Positions 7,319 to 9,661 of a stretch of DNA of 9,661 nucleotides are shown piece by piece. This stretch comes from an uncultured Selenomonadales bacterium (GTDB taxonomy: Bacteria > Bacillota > Negativicutes > Selenomonadales > Selenomonadaceae), in NCBI GenBank assembly GCA_947305445.1, contig CAMZDU010000020.1, forward strand, positions 1 to 9,661, in the 5' to 3' direction. The translations under genes were made by a program, and so were the position numbers. The first letter of the stretch is position 1. Each line of letters begins with the position of its first letter. The notes beneath the pieces are model-generated. The model worked only from the letters and a program-made list of their open reading frames with translations, made no database searches and was not told where the DNA came from.

Positions 7319-8515
7319 TCACCTCTGTTTAAGAATTTTTTCCGCCGCAATCAGCGTGCCCACCAACAACCAGAATTCGCGCATGATTGGAACTTGATTC
7401 ATATTTGTGTCGGTCAAGCCTTCCAGTTGCAGTGCCGCCAAGATTAAAAACGCCGTTATGCCCGCGCCGAACGCAAAATTTTTTTCGCGCTTGAACTGTG
7501 TATAAAATTTCCAGAAAAAGTACGCGTAAAGTCCGACGAAGGCCGCCAATCCGATTAAGCCGCCTTCGCTCGCCCTGTGGAAAAAATTGTTGTGCGGTTG
7601 AGTGTGGCCGCGCCGCTTTTCGCCGGGACGTTCCTTTGCTTCGCGGGGAAGGTAATAAAAGTTGTACGCTTTGAAGAACATTTTTTGACCGACGCCGTAA
7701 ATCGGATAATCGCGGAAAATTTCGGCCGACGCCTTCCACATCAAGACGCGCTCCGTGTTGCTCTGAAAGTTCGTGTTGGTTATGGTTGTGACACGGTTTT
7801 TTATTGTCGGAGACATCAACGCGACGAGCAGAAATATTATTGCCAAGCCCGCGCAGATTTTTGCAGTTAAGCGACGATATTTTTTCTCCAGCGCGAAGAA
7901 AATCATAACGGTTACCACGCACGCCAACCACGCGCCGCGTGTCATTGACAGCACCAGACACACCGCCGACAAGATTGCGGCCGCGACTGCCAATCGTCTC
8001 CAAAGCGGCGGCAAAATTTCCGACTGCGCGATAAAAATCATCATCGGCAACTGCATGAGCATGAACGAGCCGTAAAACGTCGGCGTGTGGCTGAAGCCGT
8101 AAGCTCGCGGTTCATCTTGGACGAAGTATTGCCAAAGCCCCGCCGCGTCGTTTATCAGTGCCGCCAACAGTGTCGCGATTAGAATGCCGCAAAGTTGCTC
8201 GCGCCGTTTTATAAATGTCATGGCGAACACGAGCGGGAAGAAACGGTGCACTTCGCCGATGACCTCGCGGAAGCTGACGAGCGGCTCCCATGACATTGCC
8301 GCGATAAAAAGTTGACACACCAAGTAAACCGCCAATACTTCCAGAATTTTTCCGTCGAAGCTCGGAAAATTTTTCGTCCGCACGTAGTAAACAATTATAA
8401 ACAACGTGCCGGCTCCGACGGTGAGGCTCGCGGCGGCGGTCGACAACGGCACCGCCAACGCCATTAACAATACAACGACGTACATCAGCGAATCGAGAGA
8501 AAATTTTGTCGGCAT
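7319..8515 (-). CDS. O-antigen ligase / polymerase family membrane protein
   Basis: 398 residues, ATG start at 8515 with AAGGAG (8524-8529) eight bases upstream. A polytopic inner-membrane protein with about ten to twelve hydrophobic segments and one long extracytoplasmic loop, typical of the WaaL/Wzy_C family. Family signs: SMTRGAWLA at 190-198 (the conserved Arg after a membrane segment), NTERVLMWKASAEIFRDYPIYGVGQ at 253-277, and the loop ending HNNFFHRASEGGLIGL (308-323), whose first His matches the position essential in WaaL ligases. WaaL joins undecaprenyl-linked O-antigen to lipid A-core on the periplasmic face; Wzy polymerises repeat units. Sequence alone does not separate ligase from polymerase, or from protein O-oligosaccharyltransferase. 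The presence of this protein supports an outer membrane with LPS. First gene of the leftward unit, coupled to rnc. Confidence 0.85.
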   Translation of the reverse strand: MPTKFSLDSLMYVVVLLMALAVPLSTAAASLTVGAGTLFIIVYYVRTKNFPSFDGKILEVLAVYLVCQLFIAAMSWEPLVSFREVIGEVHRFFPLVFAMTFIKRREQLCGILIATLLAALINDAAGLWQYFVQDEPRAYGFSHTPTFYGSFMLMQLPMMIFIAQSEILPPLWRRLAVAAAILSAVCLVLSMTRGAWLACVVTVMIFFALEKKYRRLTAKICAGLAIIFLLVALMSPTIKNRVTTITNTNFQSNTERVLMWKASAEIFRDYPIYGVGQKMFFKAYNFYYLPREAKERPGEKRRGHTQPHNNFFHRASEGGLIGLAAFVGLYAYFFWKFYTQFKREKNFAFGAGITAFLILAALQLEGLTDTNMNQVPIMREFWLLVGTLIAAEKILKQR

Positions 8516-8539
8516 GATTCGTTCTCCTTAAAAGTTAAC

Positions 8540-8552
8540 CTCCGCAACGGAG
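8540..8552. other. Short hairpin in the ligase leader
   Basis: CTCCG-CAA-CGGAG, a five-pair stem, falls within the expected 5' leader of the leftward ligase transcript, about ten bases upstream of its ribosome site (8524-8529). It has no U-run, so it is not a terminator; it might affect initiation. Confidence 0.3.
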
Positions 8553-8578
8553 AGAGCGTTGTCAATCAATCGCACCTA

Positions 8579-8606
8579 AATATAACATAAACGCCGGCTT
8601 TTGCAA
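8579..8606 (-). promoter_or_regulatory. Promoter for O-antigen ligase-rnc
   Basis: On the - strand TTGCAA (8601-8606) is followed after 16 bases by TATATT (8579-8584), and TGT directly precedes the latter, giving an extended -10 (TGn). The ligase ATG lies about 63 bases downstream of the -10, leaving a short leader. Best promoter match in the right-hand region. Confidence 0.5.
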
Positions 8607-8722
8607 ACTTCCGACTTCAACCGACATACAGCGCATTGCCGCCCGTAAATTTTAATCAAACTTTAATGGAGCCGTATGCGACGCAAGCTACACAAAATCA
8701 CGCACCGGATTATACTATAAAC

Positions 8723-8750
8723 TTGACGGAAAGCCCATCAAGGCTGTAAA
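8723..8750 (+). promoter_or_regulatory. Weak candidate promoter for the surface-protein gene
   Basis: TTGACG (8723-8728, five of six matches to -35) then 16 bases and TGTAAA (8745-8750, four of six). If used, the leader before the TTG start at 9155 would be about 400 bases. A TATACT at 8779-8784 has no -35 at the right distance. Other start sites are possible. Confidence 0.3.
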
Positions 8751-8948
8751 ATTGTGCGGCAAGTATTGTAGATAATTGTATACTTTTCTAACTCGGAAGG
8801 GGTGTGCTTTAAGGATGATATGCGTTAAAGTTGCTCAACGAATTCTCCGATTTTATTTGCGGAGATAAATCGTCTGCTTGGGCTGTACGCTCAAGCAATA
8901 ACTCTGTTCAACGGCTCACTCGAATCTGTTAACGCGATGCCTAATACG

Positions 8949-8968
8949 CGTCGAAAGGAGGGACGACG
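8949..8968 (+). promoter_or_regulatory. Hairpin presenting a Shine-Dalgarno-like loop
   Basis: CGTCG (8949-8953) pairs with CGACG (8964-8968), leaving AAAGGAGGGA as the loop. The loop holds the same nine bases, AAAGGAGGG, that serve as the ribosome site at 9138-9146, but no ATG, GTG or TTG follows within 4-14 bases. It could be a protein-binding site (GGA in a loop, as for CsrA), a ribosome standby site or a relic. The base pattern is certain; the role is not. Confidence 0.35.
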
Positions 8969-9010
8969 TCTTCTGCTCGAAGGGCACACTCGACGAAGTT
9001 ATCTCTTCGC

Positions 9011-9040
9011 TCAGGTTCGATTGACGCCTGAAATTTTTTT
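9011..9040 (+). terminator. Weak terminator or attenuator-like hairpin
   Basis: TCAGG (9011-9015) pairs with CCTGA (9027-9031) and seven T follow at 9034-9040, after AA. The stem is only five pairs with a loop of 11, so it would be a weak rho-independent terminator. It lies inside the leader, about 115 bases before the surface-protein start, where it could act as an attenuator. Confidence 0.3.
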
Positions 9041-9137
9041 GGGGACGGCACGGCGGCCGTCCACGCGTACTGACAGCGGCTCGTCGACAAAAATTCGGCT
9101 TCGATATTCCGCGACGACTAATGTCAAATATGCATGT

Positions 9138-9146
9138 AAAGGAGGG
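9138..9146 (+). promoter_or_regulatory. Strong ribosome site of the surface-protein gene
   Basis: AAAGGAGGG, nearly the full complement of the 16S rRNA 3' end, with the GGAGG core nine bases before the TTG at 9155. It decides this TTG as the start, since no ATG or GTG lies in frame nearby. Confidence 0.85.
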
Positions 9147-9154
9147 AATTTATT

Positions 9155-9661
9155 TTGGCAGACAACATAATAGTTAAGAAAGATGGTGCAGAAGTATTTA
9201 AACTCGGCGGCGACATTGCCTCCAGCTTGATCGGCGACGCTACTATCGACAGCGACGGCAAATTAAAAATCGGCGAAAATGAAATCGGTAGCGTCGACAG
9301 CAGCGGCAAAGTCTATCTGAAAGCAGACGCCTTCGATCAGACTGACGGCAAAAAAATCACGCTGACCGACAATGTTAGCGACAACGTCAACTATAATCTC
9401 GTGACAGCTACTGACGGCACGGATTATCTTGGTTTATTTGCCGGCAAAGTGAGCAGTAAAGATAGCAAGTACACTTACACCACGCCTGAAAAATCCGCGG
9501 TAGCGAACATCACTTCTAATGCTACGGATAACTACGTCTCAACGCTTACTTATAAAACCAAGAAGTCGTTCACAGTCGAAGGTACCACTTCACTCGATGA
9601 CAATAACGTCTTAGATTACTACGAGATAACCTCAGAAGAAGACTTCGCCAAATATTCCACT
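9155..9661 (+). CDS. Probable large surface/secreted repeat protein, N-terminal part
   Basis: Open from a TTG at 9155 to the end of the window: 169 codons, 3' end missing. The start rests on the strong ribosome site nine bases upstream. There is no Sec signal peptide or membrane helix at the N-terminus (MADNIIVKKDGAEVFKLGGD). The chain is rich in Asp, Ser, Thr, Asn, Lys and Gly, and the 169 residues include no Arg, His, Cys or Trp, with Met only at the start. A short motif recurs at about 16-residue spacing: IDSDGKLKIG (31-40), VDSSGKVYLK (47-56) and TDGKKITLT (63-71), suggesting beta-strand/turn units. This resembles the start of large adhesins or other beta-repeat proteins, often exported by type I secretion with a C-terminal signal, which would lie outside the window. 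Codon choice is less GC-biased than in the neighbours. Function is inferred only from composition. Confidence 0.7.
   Translation, partial: MADNIIVKKDGAEVFKLGGDIASSLIGDATIDSDGKLKIGENEIGSVDSSGKVYLKADAFDQTDGKKITLTDNVSDNVNYNLVTATDGTDYLGLFAGKVSSKDSKYTYTTPEKSAVANITSNATDNYVSTLTYKTKKSFTVEGTTSLDDNNVLDYYEITSEEDFAKYST

Larger units (their letters stand above)
8607..9154 (+). other. Long intergenic region with hairpin-rich leader
   Basis: About 550 bases with no convincing gene. The left part (8607-8720) is AT-rich and unremarkable. A weak rightward promoter lies at 8723-8750. From 8844 to the ribosome site there is a run of short inverted repeats: 8844-8849/8860-8865 (TCTCCG, six pairs); 8876-8883/8889-8896 (eight pairs with one wobble, loop TGTAC); 8949-8953/8964-8968 (loop AAAGGAGGGA); 8970-8973/8979-8982; 8994-8998/9005-9009; 9011-9015/9027-9031 followed by T7; 9043-9049/9056-9062 (GGACGGC, seven pairs); 9081-9086/9112-9117 (TCGTCG). 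Transcribed rightward this would be a heavily folded 5' leader of the surface-protein gene. I recognise no known riboswitch. Confidence 0.5.

Noticed and set aside
8651..8760. c-di-GMP-I riboswitch-like fragment
   Set aside because: GACGCAAGCTACA at about 8680-8692 resembles the GACGCAAAGCTA core of that riboswitch, but the GGCAAACC segment, the tetraloop stem before it and the closing stem are not found in either direction.
9043..9062. GGACGGC/GCCGTCC hairpin as a terminator
   Set aside because: On the + strand the T-run precedes the stem rather than following it, and on the - strand the stem is followed by A residues, so it does not fit a rho-independent terminator.
8535..9154. Invertible promoter (phase variation) or attachment site before the surface-protein gene
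   Set aside because: I looked for a pair of longer inverted repeats flanking a promoter-sized segment and saw only short local hairpins; there is no recombinase gene in the window.
8937..9170. A 77-codon rightward frame running into the surface-protein gene
   Set aside because: Arg/Thr/Ser-rich composition with no domain, no ribosome site before its ATG, it spans several hairpins, and it overlaps the well-supported start at 9155 in another frame. A CTG start after the SD at 8954 is possible but unsupported.
1..9661. Defence system, CRISPR array, transposase, prophage or toxin-antitoxin pair
   Set aside because: No regularly spaced repeats, no transposase or integrase motifs, and each substantial reading frame is accounted for by a housekeeping, envelope or unknown gene as described.

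Overview
The window looks like a chromosomal segment of a diderm Firmicute of the Negativicutes (Selenomonas-like). The basis is inference from gene content: Firmicutes-type dxs-tlyA-nadK order together with a WaaL-type O-antigen ligase (an outer-membrane trait), purine-rich Shine-Dalgarno sites and frequent TTG starts. No rRNA or marker gene is present, so genus and species are left open.

Layout. Left, + strand: the 3' end of a PutP-type sodium/proline symporter (2-574), then a lipoprotein with two C-terminal membrane helices (602-1417). A hairpin with A- and T-tracts on both sides (1423-1467) ends this unit and the opposing one. Centre, all on the - strand, in transcription order: O-antigen ligase/polymerase (7319-8515), RNase III rnc (6542-7312), a rho-independent terminator (6449-6488), a small secreted protein resembling surface-adhesin E (5864-6343), dxs (3944-5842), tlyA (3147-3947), nadK (2147-3037) and an unrecognised protein built from two copies of one domain (1457-2140). 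Right, + strand: about 640 bases without a convincing gene, the last 340 or so packed with short inverted repeats, leading to a strong ribosome site and the first 169 codons of a probable large surface or secreted repeat protein (9155 to the window end).

How the genes relate. Dxs makes 1-deoxyxylulose 5-phosphate for isoprenoid (and thiamine/pyridoxal) synthesis, TlyA is an rRNA methyltransferase-like protein, and NadK makes NADP. This is a known housekeeping neighbourhood, here without the xseA/xseB/ispA and argR/recN neighbours often seen. O-antigen ligase is coupled to rnc by a stop codon that lies inside the rnc ribosome site. The cell-envelope genes (ligase, lipoprotein, small secreted protein, surface protein) are interleaved with the housekeeping genes.

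I found no clear new defence or mobile system, tRNA, rRNA, CRISPR array or insertion sequence. The least explained parts are the hairpin-rich leader before the surface-protein gene, the duplicated-domain protein at 1457-2140, and a dyad overlapping a possible promoter before nadK.
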